Below are positions 24,815-34,472 of a DNA stretch of 64,000 nt, one piece after another. A program made the translations under genes and the position numbers. The stretch is from Sandaracinaceae bacterium (GTDB taxonomy: Bacteria > Myxococcota_A > Polyangia > Polyangiales > Sandaracinaceae). Within the stretch, counting starts at the first letter, position 1, and every line of letters begins with the position of its first letter. The DNA lies in the NCBI GenBank assembly GCA_019637095.1, contig JAHBWG010000017.1:51092-115091 (forward strand), given 5' to 3'. The notes under the pieces are model-generated. The model ran no database searches. It was not told the DNA's origin and was given only the letters and a program-made list of their open reading frames with translations.

Positions 24815-25894
24815 GTGCTCCCCATCGACAAGCTCGAGTCGCTGCGCGCGCGGCATGCGGAGCTCGAGGAGATGCTCTGCCAGCCGGACGTGCTCGCGGA
24901 CACCAAGCGCATGACGCTCTTGAACCGAGAGCGCGCGGAGCTCGGGGACGTGGTCGCGGCGTACGGCCGCTACGAGACGGTGGCGGCCCGGCTGGCCGAC
25001 GACAAGGCGGCGCTCTCCGACCCGGAGCTGCGCGAGCTCGTCGAGGCGGAGATCCCCGAGCTCGAGGCGGAGCTCGCCGGCATCGAGACGGAGCTCGAGG
25101 AGCTGCTGCGCCCGAGCGATCCGAACGACGCGCGCAACACGGTGCTCGAGATCCGCGCCGGCACGGGCGGCGACGAGGCGGCGCTCTTCGCGGCCGACCT
25201 CTTCCGCATGTACAGCCGCTACGCGCTCGAGCGCGGTTGGCGCATGGAGGTCCTGAGCACCTCCGACGGCGCCTCCGGCGGGTACAAGGAGATCATCGCC
25301 CTCGTCTCGGGCGACAAGGTGTATTCCCGTCTGCGGTTCGAGGGCGGCGTGCACCGCGTGCAGCGCGTCCCGGCGACCGAGAGCCAGGGTCGCATCCACA
25401 CCTCGACGGCCACCGTGGCGGTCTTGCCGGAGGCGGACGAGGTCGACGTCGAGATCGACGATGGCGACATCGAGTTCCAGGCGACGGGCTCGGGCGGCCC
25501 CGGCGGACAGCACGTGAACACGACGAACAGCGCCGTGATCATCAAGCACGTCCCGAGCGGGATCATGGTGCGCTGTCAGGACGAGCGCTCTCAGCACAAG
25601 AACCGCGCGCGCGCGATGGCGATCCTGCGCGCGAAGCTGCTCGAGCGCGAGCAGTCGGCGGCGGCGGCCTCGGAGGCGGCGGAGCGTCGCGGGATGGTCG
25701 GCTCGGGTGAGCGCAGCGAGAAGATCCGGACCTACAACTACCCGCAGAACCGGGTGACCGATCACCGCGTCGGGCTCACGCTCCACAAGCTCGATCAGGT
25801 GATGGAAGGGGCGCTCGACGAGCTGCTCACGGCGCTGCGCGCGGACTTCCAGGCGAGCCAGCTCGAGGGGCGGGGCGACGCGGCTTCGAAATAG
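24815..25894 (+). CDS. prfA: Peptide chain release factor 1
   Basis: Ends translation at UAA and UAG. 359 residues from the GTG at 24815, starting VLPIDKLESLRARHAELEE. The stop-codon reading motif PAT lies at 186-188, followed by ESQGRIHTS, which separates RF1 from RF2. The catalytic GGQ is at 230-232 in GSGGPGGQHVNTTNSA. Normal length. Last gene of the rpmE operon; a strong hairpin follows two bases after the stop. Confidence 0.97.
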   Translation: MLPIDKLESLRARHAELEEMLCQPDVLADTKRMTLLNRERAELGDVVAAYGRYETVAARLADDKAALSDPELRELVEAEIPELEAELAGIETELEELLRPSDPNDARNTVLEIRAGTGGDEAALFAADLFRMYSRYALERGWRMEVLSTSDGASGGYKEIIALVSGDKVYSRLRFEGGVHRVQRVPATESQGRIHTSTATVAVLPEADEVDVEIDDGDIEFQATGSGGPGGQHVNTTNSAVIIKHVPSGIMVRCQDERSQHKNRARAMAILRAKLLEREQSAAAASEAAERRGMVGSGERSEKIRTYNYPQNRVTDHRVGLTLHKLDQVMEGALDELLTALRADFQASQLEGRGDAASK

Positions 25895-25895
25895 G

Positions 25896-25927
25896 CGAGG
25901 GGCTGCGCCTCTCGACGCAGCCCCTCG
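25896..25927 (+). terminator. Strong hairpin terminator after prfA
   Basis: A perfect 12-base-pair stem (25896-25907 with 25916-25927) around an eight-base loop starts right after the prfA stop. No T-run follows, which is common in high-GC genomes. Downstream are repeated GATGGG units (25928-25940 and 26015-26035). Confidence 0.8.
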
Positions 25928-26061
25928 GGGGATGGGGATGTACACCGCGCGGGGAACACGGTGAGAGATGTCGGACCGCGCGCGGGGAGCGCGTGGCCCG
26001 GCAAGGGCGCCCGAGGGGATGGGGATGGGGATGGGCCGGGCGCCCGTGCTCTTCTTCGAGG

Positions 26062-26601
26062 TCAGGCGGCGCGAGCGTCGAGCGCCTTGAGCACCGTCTT
26101 GCGGTTCTTGTTCGACCGCTCGTGCTCACGCACCACCGCGCACTGCGCCGGCGTCAGCCGGGCGATCTCGGCGAGCGCGTCCTTGGCGCTCAGCTCGTCG
26201 TAGCCGGCGATCGGCATCACGAGCCGGCGGCTCGGCTTGCCGTCGGCCTTGCCGGCGCGCGCCGCGGCGCGCTTCTTCGCGGCGGTCTTGCCGCGGGGCG
26301 CCGGCTTGGGCGCGCCCGCGCCGAGCTCGAGCTTCGCGAGCCGCGCGATCTCCTCGCGCACCCGGTCGCCGAACACCTCGAGCGCGCGGTCGACGCGCGT
26401 GATGAAGAGGAGCTGCAGCGAGCCGATCGAGGTCAGCCAGCGCGGGCGCTCCGCCTGCTCGAGCTCGGCGCGGCGCGCCTCGAGCGTGCGATGCCAGTCG
26501 AGCGTGCCCGCCCGGACCTTGCCCAGCGCGTCGATGCCGCGGCCTCGCGCGCCCTCGGCGAGCCGAGCGCTGCGCTCCTTGAGGGTCTCGATCAGACGCA
26601 C
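26062..26601 (-). CDS. Hypothetical coiled-coil protein with basic linker
   Basis: 179 residues from a GTG with GGGAGG upstream. The N-terminal two thirds are helical and charged, phasin-like in appearance. A basic Ala/Lys/Arg/Pro linker follows (GKTAAKKRAAARAGKADGK, about residues 103-122). The C-terminal segment MPIAGYDELSAKDALAEIAR plus ERSNKNRKTVL resembles a short helical domain I recall from actinobacterial and myxobacterial proteins of unknown role. DNA or polyhydroxyalkanoate-granule association is possible but not shown. Its promoter region carries a striking inverted repeat. Confidence 0.75.
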   Translation of the reverse strand: MRLIETLKERSARLAEGARGRGIDALGKVRAGTLDWHRTLEARRAELEQAERPRWLTSIGSLQLLFITRVDRALEVFGDRVREEIARLAKLELGAGAPKPAPRGKTAAKKRAAARAGKADGKPSRRLVMPIAGYDELSAKDALAEIARLTPAQCAVVREHERSNKNRKTVLKALDARAA

Positions 26602-26637
26602 GTCTACCTCCCAGTCGCCATGCCCGCGGGCTCCGCC

Positions 26638-26692
26638 TGACGCGGCGCGTCATGGATGCAGACTAGATAACGCGCCGCGTCAACCGCGTCAA
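26638..26692 (-). promoter_or_regulatory. Promoter with flanking inverted-repeat operator
   Basis: On the minus strand TTGACG (26687-26692) and TATCTA (26664-26669) are spaced 17 and point at the gene starting at 26601. A 13-base inverted repeat, TGACGCGGCGCGT, has its arms at 26638-26650 and 26670-26682, on either side of the -10 box. This is the layout expected for a repressor binding two half-sites around the transcription start. The regulator is unknown. Confidence 0.55.
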
Positions 26693-26700
26693 GCCGTGCG

Positions 26701-28137
<1,437 letters not shown>

Positions 28138-28638
28138 TCAGCCGCCGATCAGCTTCTCGACCGTGTCGCGCGCGCGACCCTCGATCATCGCCTCGAGCAG
28201 CGCGCGCACCTTCGGGTAGGCGTCGATCACGCGCTCCACGCGATGCCGCTCGAACGCGATCGCCTGCACCTCGTCGATCGCGGTGACGGTCGCCGTGCGC
28301 GGCCCGCCGGTCAGCGCGCCGACCTCGCCGATGCACGCGCCGCGGCCGAGCTCTGCGAGGTGCACGCTCGAGCCGGGCCCGCGCTCGGTGCGCACGGCGA
28401 CCTTGCCGCGCATCACGAGGTACATCGTCTCGCCGAGGTCGCCCTGCTTCATGAGCACCTGGCCCGGCTCGTACGACAGCACGTAGCCCGTCGCGATCAG
28501 CTCGCGGCGCCCCGCGTCGTCGAGGGACTTGAACAGGTGGCTCGACTCGACGATCGCCGTCGTGTCGGCGAGCAGCGCGTCGAGCTCCGCGGGGAGCAGC
28601 GCCCGCCCACGCGGTGGGATCACCGACGGAATGGCCAC
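28138..28638 (-). CDS. Cyclic-nucleotide-binding domain protein
   Basis: 166 residues from the GTG at 28638 (AGGA upstream); a TTG 12 codons earlier is less likely. A single cNMP-binding beta-roll: HLFKSLDDAGRRELIATGY, PGQVLMKQGDLGETMYLVM, and the phosphate-binding cassette GEVGALTGGPRTATVTA with its glutamate and arginine. No helix-turn-helix follows, so it is a stand-alone sensor rather than a CRP-type activator. Directly upstream of mpl and in the same operon. Confidence 0.88.
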   Translation of the reverse strand: MAIPSVIPPRGRALLPAELDALLADTTAIVESSHLFKSLDDAGRRELIATGYVLSYEPGQVLMKQGDLGETMYLVMRGKVAVRTERGPGSSVHLAELGRGACIGEVGALTGGPRTATVTAIDEVQAIAFERHRVERVIDAYPKVRALLEAMIEGRARDTVEKLIGG

Positions 28639-28677
28639 GACCGAGATCCTAAGGGCCGCCTCGCGGCCGCACAAGAA

Positions 28678-28845
28678 TCAGCGCCCGCGGCGGCCGCCGC
28701 GGATCGGGATCGGGACCGGCTGCGGCGCCGGCGAGACGAGCGTCTCGAGCGCGTCGAGCACCCCCTGCCAGAGCTTCGCGATCTTGTCCCCCACCTTGTC
28801 GAGGGCGTCACTCACGGGCTTGGAGGGCAACTTCGTGTCGGTCAT
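28678..28845 (-). CDS. Small hypothetical protein (55 residues)
   Basis: Starts MTDTKLPSKPVSDALDKVGD and has an amphipathic helix KIAKLWQGVLDALETLV, then a Pro/Gly/Arg tail. The codon pattern (G/C at third positions) and position, 39 bases upstream of the cNMP gene on the same strand, suggest a real gene. No clear ribosome binding site is visible and no family is recognised. Confidence 0.5.
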   Translation of the reverse strand: MTDTKLPSKPVSDALDKVGDKIAKLWQGVLDALETLVSPAPQPVPIPIRGGRRGR

Positions 28846-28972
28846 CGAACGGCACGATGACTATGCGGTCGCGAGCCCCTCGAATCAACCCCTGTCCGCG
28901 ACTTGCGCACTGCGCGGGCGAGGGAACACCGTGGGGCATCGCTCCGTAAGCTCGCGCGACCCGAGGAGGATC

Positions 28973-31312
28973 ATGTCCCGCTCCGCGCTGTTCGTCCTGT
29001 TCGCCATGCTGCTCGCCGCCTGTGATCCGTCGCCCGAGGGGGAGGTCTGCGCGAGCGACTCCGACTGCGACGACGGCCACGGCTGCACGATCGACGCGTG
29101 CAACGTCGAGGGTCGGTGCCGTCACGAGCCGGTCTCCGAGCGCTGCCCAGGGGACGACGTGTGCGTCGTGGGCCGCGGCTGCGTCGCGCCGGGCGAGGCC
29201 GACGCGGGGGGCCGAGCGGACGGTGGCGGCGGCTTCGACGGCGGCCCGGACTACGACGGCGGGCCCGGTCACGACGCGGGCGGCGGCGAGGACGGGGGCG
29301 GCGGGTTCGACGGCGGGCCGGACTACGACGCGGGCCCGCGGCCCGACGCGGGCTCGGACCCGGACGGTGGGGCGGGCGCCTGCACCGAAGGCCAGCGGCG
29401 CTGCCGCGGCACGAGCCTCGAGGTCTGTCGCGCGGGCGCGTACGCGCTCGAGCAGGAGTGCGCGATCGACTGCGCGGTCGATCGATGCGTCACGAGCGTC
29501 ACCTGCACGCCGAGCGCGTATCGCTGCAACGGGGACGTGGTCGAGGTCTGCAACACGGCGGGCTCGGCGTGGCTCTACGTGCAGCGATGCGCGGGGAGCT
29601 GCGCCGCCGGCCTCTGCGCCGGCGCGTGCGCGCCGAGCGAGACGCGCTGCAACGGGGACGTGGTCGAGGTCTGCGGCGCCGGCGGGGCGTCCTGGTCCGC
29701 GCGCGAGACCTGCACGACGTTCTGCACCCACGGGAGCTGCGCGCTCGCCGGGCTCGACGTCGCCGCGAACATGGACCTCGACGGCGACCTCGTGGTGGAC
29801 GGCGACGTGCTCGTGCGCAGCGGCGCGACCCTGCGCAGCCCGAGCGGGCGGCTCTCGATCCGCGCGCGCAACATCACCGTGCAGGCCGGCGGCTCGATCG
29901 CCGTCGTGGCGCGCGGGGTGGGCCCCGAGGGGGCGGGTGTCGACGGCTTCTTCTGCACCGGCGGCTTCAACGGCGGCTCGGGCGGCGGCCACGGCACGGC
30001 GGGCACCGTGGGCCCGACCGGCTCGAGCGGCCGCACCTGCACGAACCCGGGCCCGGCGTTCGGCTCGGCCACCGACTCGGCCGTCGCGTCCGGAGGCCCG
30101 GGCGGTGGCGTCTCGGGCAGCAGCACGCCCGGGTCGCCGGGCGGCGGCATGCTGCGGCTGATCGCGAGCAGCCGGCTCGACATCGCCGGCCAGGTCACCG
30201 CCGACGGCCAGCCCGGTCAGCGCGCCGAGGGCTCGAGCGGCCTCTCCACGGGCGGCGGCGCGGGCGGCGGGATCCTCCTCGCGGGCGACGAGGTCCTCGT
30301 CAGCGGCGCGATCAGCGCCCAGGGCGCGCCGACCGGTGGCGGCACGTGGGGCGGCAACGGCGGACAGGGCCGGATCAAGATCCTGTCGGGCGTGATGCGC
30401 TCGGTGACCGGCTCGCTCACGGGCGCCGTCGTCACGCAAGGGATCTTGCCCCCTCTCTTCGTCACCTCGAGCACGCACCCCGACTCGTCGCGCTTCTACA
30501 ACGACGACTTCCCCCGCGTGACCGTCGCGTGGGAGCGCTCGTTCCCGTCGCGGCTCGGTCACTACTGGCTCGTGGACACGACGCGCTACCGCGTGCCCAC
30601 GCCGGCGACGGGCGCGTTCGTGGCCGACGACGTGGTCGGCATCGAGCGCAGCGCGCTCGTCGCGGGCGACAACTGGGTGCACCTGGTCTCGGTCGATCCG
30701 ATGTCGATGATCGGGACGGTGGAGACGGCGTTCCGCGTGCGGGTGAACACGACGCCGCCGCCGATCAGCTCGGCGAGCCACGCCTCGGAGAGCGCGTGGT
30801 CGACGAACCGAGACGCGTTCTTCAGCTGGACCGTGCCGCAGGGCGCGGAGCACTACACCGGGTTCCTCTACGTGCTCGATCACTACGGCGACACGGTCCC
30901 GACGCACGCGGACACGCGCCTGCCGATCACGCAGACGACGCTGCTGCGCAGCGGGCTCGCCGACGGGATCTGGATGTTGCACGTGGTCAGCATCGACACG
31001 CACGGGTACTTGACCCGCAACGCGAGCCACCGGCAGGTGCGCATCGGTCCCGACCCGGGCGCGGGCGGGATGGTCGGGCAGATCGTCGACGCGGTCGGCG
31101 CGGCGCCGATCGCGGGCGCGCGCGTGCGCGTCAACCGCGGGATCGTCCCGAACCAGACGACGAACGCGACCGGGAACTACAACTTCATGAACGTGCCGGC
31201 CGGCACGTGGGAGGTCGACGTGTCGGCGCCTGGCTACGTCACCATGACGCGCAGCGTGACGATCGCGGATGGCGCGAGCGTCCCGCTCAACGTCTCGCTC
31301 GCGCCGATGTGA
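28973..31312 (+). CDS. Large Cys-rich surface lipoprotein
   Basis: 779 residues from the ATG at 28973, preceded by GGAGGA. Signal peptide with lipobox LLAAC, so lipidated at Cys18. The mature part begins with a Cys-rich segment (CASDSDCDDGHGCTIDAC). A long Asp/Gly-rich low-complexity spacer follows (about 75-135). Then come two copies of a module with RCNGDVVEVC, a Gly/Ser-rich region (about 320-470), and a C-terminal carboxypeptidase-regulatory-like beta domain (GQIVDAVGAAPIAGARVRV). This is a typical myxobacterial outer-surface layout; a role in adhesion or matrix is a guess. Confidence 0.85.
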   Translation: MSRSALFVLFAMLLAACDPSPEGEVCASDSDCDDGHGCTIDACNVEGRCRHEPVSERCPGDDVCVVGRGCVAPGEADAGGRADGGGGFDGGPDYDGGPGHDAGGGEDGGGGFDGGPDYDAGPRPDAGSDPDGGAGACTEGQRRCRGTSLEVCRAGAYALEQECAIDCAVDRCVTSVTCTPSAYRCNGDVVEVCNTAGSAWLYVQRCAGSCAAGLCAGACAPSETRCNGDVVEVCGAGGASWSARETCTTFCTHGSCALAGLDVAANMDLDGDLVVDGDVLVRSGATLRSPSGRLSIRARNITVQAGGSIAVVARGVGPEGAGVDGFFCTGGFNGGSGGGHGTAGTVGPTGSSGRTCTNPGPAFGSATDSAVASGGPGGGVSGSSTPGSPGGGMLRLIASSRLDIAGQVTADGQPGQRAEGSSGLSTGGGAGGGILLAGDEVLVSGAISAQGAPTGGGTWGGNGGQGRIKILSGVMRSVTGSLTGAVVTQGILPPLFVTSSTHPDSSRFYNDDFPRVTVAWERSFPSRLGHYWLVDTTRYRVPTPATGAFVADDVVGIERSALVAGDNWVHLVSVDPMSMIGTVETAFRVRVNTTPPPISSASHASESAWSTNRDAFFSWTVPQGAEHYTGFLYVLDHYGDTVPTHADTRLPITQTTLLRSGLADGIWMLHVVSIDTHGYLTRNASHRQVRIGPDPGAGGMVGQIVDAVGAAPIAGARVRVNRGIVPNQTTNATGNYNFMNVPAGTWEVDVSAPGYVTMTRSVTIADGASVPLNVSLAPM

Positions 31313-31352
31313 TCGGGCTCGAAGGCTCGCTCGATGAGCTCGCGACGGTGGC

Positions 31353-33956
31353 TCAGGCGCGGCGCTTCTCGAAGGTGAACTCGCCCTCGGGCGTCACGTC
31401 GACGTGGACGATGTCGCCCGCGCCGTAGCCGCCCTTGAGGAGCGCCTCGGCGAGCGGGTCCTGCAGGTGCTTGAGGATCACCCGCTTGAGCGGGCGCGCG
31501 CCGAAGGACGGCTCGTAGCCGAGGTCGACGAGCTGGGCCTTGGCCGCGTCGGTGACGCGGATCTCGACGCGCTTGTCCGAGAGGAGCTTGCCCAGCCCGC
31601 GGAGCTGGATCTCGACGATCCCGCGCAGGTCCTCGCGGCTCAGCGGATCGAAGATGATCGTGTCGTCGATCCGGTTCAGGAACTCGGGCCGGAACGAGGC
31701 GTGGAGCTGCTCGTTGAGCTTGTCGCGCAGCTCCTCGTTCGTGCCCTCGTGCCCGAGGATCACGTGGCCGCCCACGTTGGAGGTCATGATGACGACGGTG
31801 TCGGCGAAGTGCGCGAGCCGGCCGCGGCTGTCGGTGAGCCGGCCGTCGTCGAGCACCTGCAAGAGGATGTTGAAGACGTCCGGGTGCGCCTTCTCCATCT
31901 CGTCGAAGAGCACGACGCTGTACGGGCGCTGGCGCACCGCCTCGGTGAGGAAGCCGCCCTCGTCGCTGTCGACGTAGCCGGGCGGCGAGCCGAGCAGCCG
32001 CGCGACCATGTGCTTCTCCATGAACTCGCTCATGTCGAGGCGCGTGAGCGAGTGCTCGTCGTCGAACAGGAACTCGGCGAGCGCCTTCGCGAGCTCGGTC
32101 TTGCCGACGCCGGTCGGCCCGAGGAAGAGGAAGCTGCCGATCGGGCGGCGCGGATCGCGCAAGCCCACGCGGCCGCGGCGGACCGCCTTGCTCACCGCGA
32201 CGACCGCGGCGCTCTGGCCGATCACGCGCTCGCCGAGGCGCTCCTCCATCTTGAGGAGCTTCTCCGCCTCGCCCTCGAGCATGCGCTGCACCGGGACGCC
32301 GGTCGTCGCGGCCACCACGTCGGCGACGTCGGCCTCCACCACGCGGTCGCGCACCAGCGCCTCGTCGTCGCGCGTGGCGTGTCCCGCCCTGGCCTCGGCC
32401 TCCTCGAGCTGCTTCTCGAGCAGCGGGATCGTGCCGAAGCGCAGCTCGCCAGCCTTGCCGTGATCCTCGGCCGCGCGCGCCTGCTCGTACTCGCGCTGCG
32501 CGGCGACGAGCTCCTCCTTGAAGCGGCGGACCTCGCCCGTGCGCGCGAGCGCCGCGCTCCAGCGCGCGCGGCTCTCCTCGACGCGCGGCGCGAGCTCCTG
32601 GATCTCCGCCTCGATCCTCGCGCGCGCGTCGATCGAGTCGGCGTCCGTGTCGTCCTCGAGGCTCGCCGCCTCGAGGCGCAGCCGCTCGAGCCTGCGCTCG
32701 AGCGCGTCGAGCGCGGCGGGCACGCTCTCCATCTCGACGCGCACCCGCGCGGCGGCCTCGTCGATGAGATCGATCGCGCTCTTGGGCAGCTGCGTGCTCG
32801 GTACGTAGCGCCGCGCGAAGTTCACCGCCGCCACGAGCGCCGGGTCGGTGATGCGCACGCCGTGATCGACCTCGAAGCGGTGCACCACGCCGCGCAGCAC
32901 GGCGATCGCCTCGTCGAGGGTGGGCGGCTCGACGGGGATCGGCACGAAGCGGCGCGAGAAGCTCGGCTTGTCGTCGAACGCCTTGCGCATCCCGTCGGTG
33001 GTCGCGATCGCGATCGCGCGCACCTCGCCGCGCGAGAGCGCGACGCTGAAGAGGTCGGCCGCGCCGCCGGCGCCGCGGTCGTCGACGAGCCCCGCGAGGT
33101 CCGGGATCGCGAGGATCACCTCGCCCGCCGAGTCGCGCACCGCGTCGAGCAGGGCGCGCATGCGCTCCTCGAGCTGGCCGCGCAGCTTCGCGCCCGCGAC
33201 GAGCGAGCCGAGCTCGAGCGCGACGAGGCGGCGGCTCTGGAGCATCTTGGGCACGTCGCCCTTGGCCATGCGCATCGCGAGGCCGTTCACGATCGCCGTC
33301 CGCCCGACGCCCGCCTCGCCGACGAGGAGCGGGTTGTTCTCGTGCCGGCGCGCGAGCACTTGGAGGATGCGGCGCAGCTCCGCGTCGCGGCCGACGACCG
33401 GGTCGAACGCGCCCTGCGTCGCGAGCCGCGTGAGGTCGCGCCCGTAGAGCTCGAGCGGGTCGCCCTGGGGCTCGGCGGCGCTCGCGCCCTTGCCCGCGCT
33501 CGCGCCGCCCGACCACGACGCGCCGCTCTGCGCCGCGGCGCGCAGGATCGGCGCGCTCAGCCCGACCGCCCGCAGCACGTCGCGCACGGGGCCGCTCGTC
33601 TCCTGCGCGGCGGCCACGAGCAGGTGCGCCACCGTGACCTTGCTCCGATCGCGCGAGGCCTCGCCGTCCGCGCGCGTGAGCAGGTCGAGCGTGCGCGGCG
33701 ACAGGTACGAGACGGAGCCGCCGCTGCGCGGGAGCTTGCGGACCTCGGCCTCCGCCTCGACGAGCACGTCGGTCGGATCGACGCCCGCGCGCCGGATGGC
33801 CTCCTGCACCGACTCGGTGCCCTCGACGAGCCGGTAGAGGATGTGGAGCGGCTCGACCTCGGAGTTGCCGCGCTCGTCCGCGAGCGACTGCGCCGCGGCG
33901 ATGAGCTGTCTCGCGTCTCTCTCGTAGGCCTCGAGCCGAAGCGTCAGCTTGCTCAT
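31353..33956 (-). CDS. clpB: ClpB-type disaggregase with decayed first ATPase site
   Basis: 867 residues, the full ClpB layout: N-domain (1-140), NBD1 (about 160-400), M-domain coiled coil (about 410-530) and NBD2 (about 555-800). NBD2 is intact, with Walker A GPTGVGKT (613-620) and Walker B VVLFDE (to 686). NBD1 is altered: Walker A reads GEAGVGRT with Arg219 in place of lysine, and Walker B reads ILAIPDL with Leu287 in place of the catalytic glutamate. It should therefore hydrolyse ATP only in the second ring. Probably a paralogue; a canonical ClpB may lie elsewhere. Converges on the lipoprotein gene. Confidence 0.93.
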   Translation of the reverse strand: MSKLTLRLEAYERDARQLIAAAQSLADERGNSEVEPLHILYRLVEGTESVQEAIRRAGVDPTDVLVEAEAEVRKLPRSGGSVSYLSPRTLDLLTRADGEASRDRSKVTVAHLLVAAAQETSGPVRDVLRAVGLSAPILRAAAQSGASWSGGASAGKGASAAEPQGDPLELYGRDLTRLATQGAFDPVVGRDAELRRILQVLARRHENNPLLVGEAGVGRTAIVNGLAMRMAKGDVPKMLQSRRLVALELGSLVAGAKLRGQLEERMRALLDAVRDSAGEVILAIPDLAGLVDDRGAGGAADLFSVALSRGEVRAIAIATTDGMRKAFDDKPSFSRRFVPIPVEPPTLDEAIAVLRGVVHRFEVDHGVRITDPALVAAVNFARRYVPSTQLPKSAIDLIDEAAARVRVEMESVPAALDALERRLERLRLEAASLEDDTDADSIDARARIEAEIQELAPRVEESRARWSAALARTGEVRRFKEELVAAQREYEQARAAEDHGKAGELRFGTIPLLEKQLEEAEARAGHATRDDEALVRDRVVEADVADVVAATTGVPVQRMLEGEAEKLLKMEERLGERVIGQSAAVVAVSKAVRRGRVGLRDPRRPIGSFLFLGPTGVGKTELAKALAEFLFDDEHSLTRLDMSEFMEKHMVARLLGSPPGYVDSDEGGFLTEAVRQRPYSVVLFDEMEKAHPDVFNILLQVLDDGRLTDSRGRLAHFADTVVIMTSNVGGHVILGHEGTNEELRDKLNEQLHASFRPEFLNRIDDTIIFDPLSREDLRGIVEIQLRGLGKLLSDKRVEIRVTDAAKAQLVDLGYEPSFGARPLKRVILKHLQDPLAEALLKGGYGAGDIVHVDVTPEGEFTFEKRRA

Positions 33957-33972
33957 GGCGCGAGAGGATAGC

Positions 33973-34233
33973 CTACTCGCCGCCGGACTTGGCCGCGTAC
34001 GCGGCCGCGAGGTCCGCGAGGACCTGCCCGAGGATCCGCTCCTCCTCTCCGGTGAGGTTGCCCGCCGTGCGCGCCTCGAGCATCTCGAGGATCTCGATCG
34101 TCTGCTGCGCCATCGGGAGGTTCACCTCGGCCCCGTCGCCCTCGACCTCGCCGAGGTGCGTCATGCACGCCGCGCTGAGGGAGAGCACGAACGTCGTGAA
34201 GTCGATCGGCGGGATGGGGCTCGGCTCGCTCAT
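33973..34233 (-). CDS. DUF1844 family protein
   Basis: 86 residues. The core IDFTTFVLSLSAACMTHLGE, NLPMAQQTIEILEMLEART and NLTGEEERILGQVLADL is the DUF1844 pattern, known from many bacteria and of unknown function. The gene lies 7 bases downstream of a small minus-strand gene and 16 bases before clpB, and probably shares their transcript. Confidence 0.9.
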   Translation of the reverse strand: MSEPSPIPPIDFTTFVLSLSAACMTHLGEVEGDGAEVNLPMAQQTIEILEMLEARTAGNLTGEEERILGQVLADLAAAYAAKSGGE

Positions 34234-34240
34234 CGTCGCG

Positions 34241-34414
34241 TCACTCGTCTTCGGAGGCGCGAGGCTCGGCGGCCGGCGGCGCGCAGACCTCGGCGTTGTG
34301 CTCCACGTCCGGGAGCTTGGTGAGGTGCTTCTCGAGGTCCGCGCGGGTCAGGATGCCCTTCGCGAGGTTTCGCTCGATCACGCGCTTGTCGAGGAGGAAG
34401 TCCGGGTGCGACAT
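34241..34414 (-). CDS. Small conserved-looking protein (57 residues)
   Basis: Starts MSHPDFLLDKRVIERNLAKG and continues ILTRADLEKHLTKLPDVEHN with an acidic tail. The helical pattern DKRVIERNIAKG...LPD..DNAE is one I recall in delta-proteobacterial small proteins located before DUF1844. It is seven bases upstream of the DUF1844 gene. Function unknown. Confidence 0.7.
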   Translation of the reverse strand: MSHPDFLLDKRVIERNLAKGILTRADLEKHLTKLPDVEHNAEVCAPPAAEPRASEDE

Positions 34415-34437
34415 GCGGCGGAGTCTACGAGCGGCGG

Positions 34438-34466
34438 TTGCACTGTCAATCGCGAGGCTCTATCGA
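34438..34466 (+). promoter_or_regulatory. Possible leaderless promoter of egtD
   Basis: TTGCAC (34438-34443) and TATCGA (34461-34466) are spaced 17. The GTG start codon is at 34473, six bases after the -10, so transcription would begin at or beside the start codon. There is no ribosome binding site, which fits a leaderless mRNA. Confidence 0.4.
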
Positions 34467-34472
34467 CCCCGG

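Noticed and set aside
29218..29370. GGCGGC/GACGCG-rich repeats, possible array or CRISPR
   Set aside because: They code for the Asp/Gly spacer of the lipoprotein; no regular spacers or conserved repeat unit.
31404..33971. 855-codon plus-strand frame opposite clpB
   Set aside because: Antisense shadow of clpB with no protein-like motifs.
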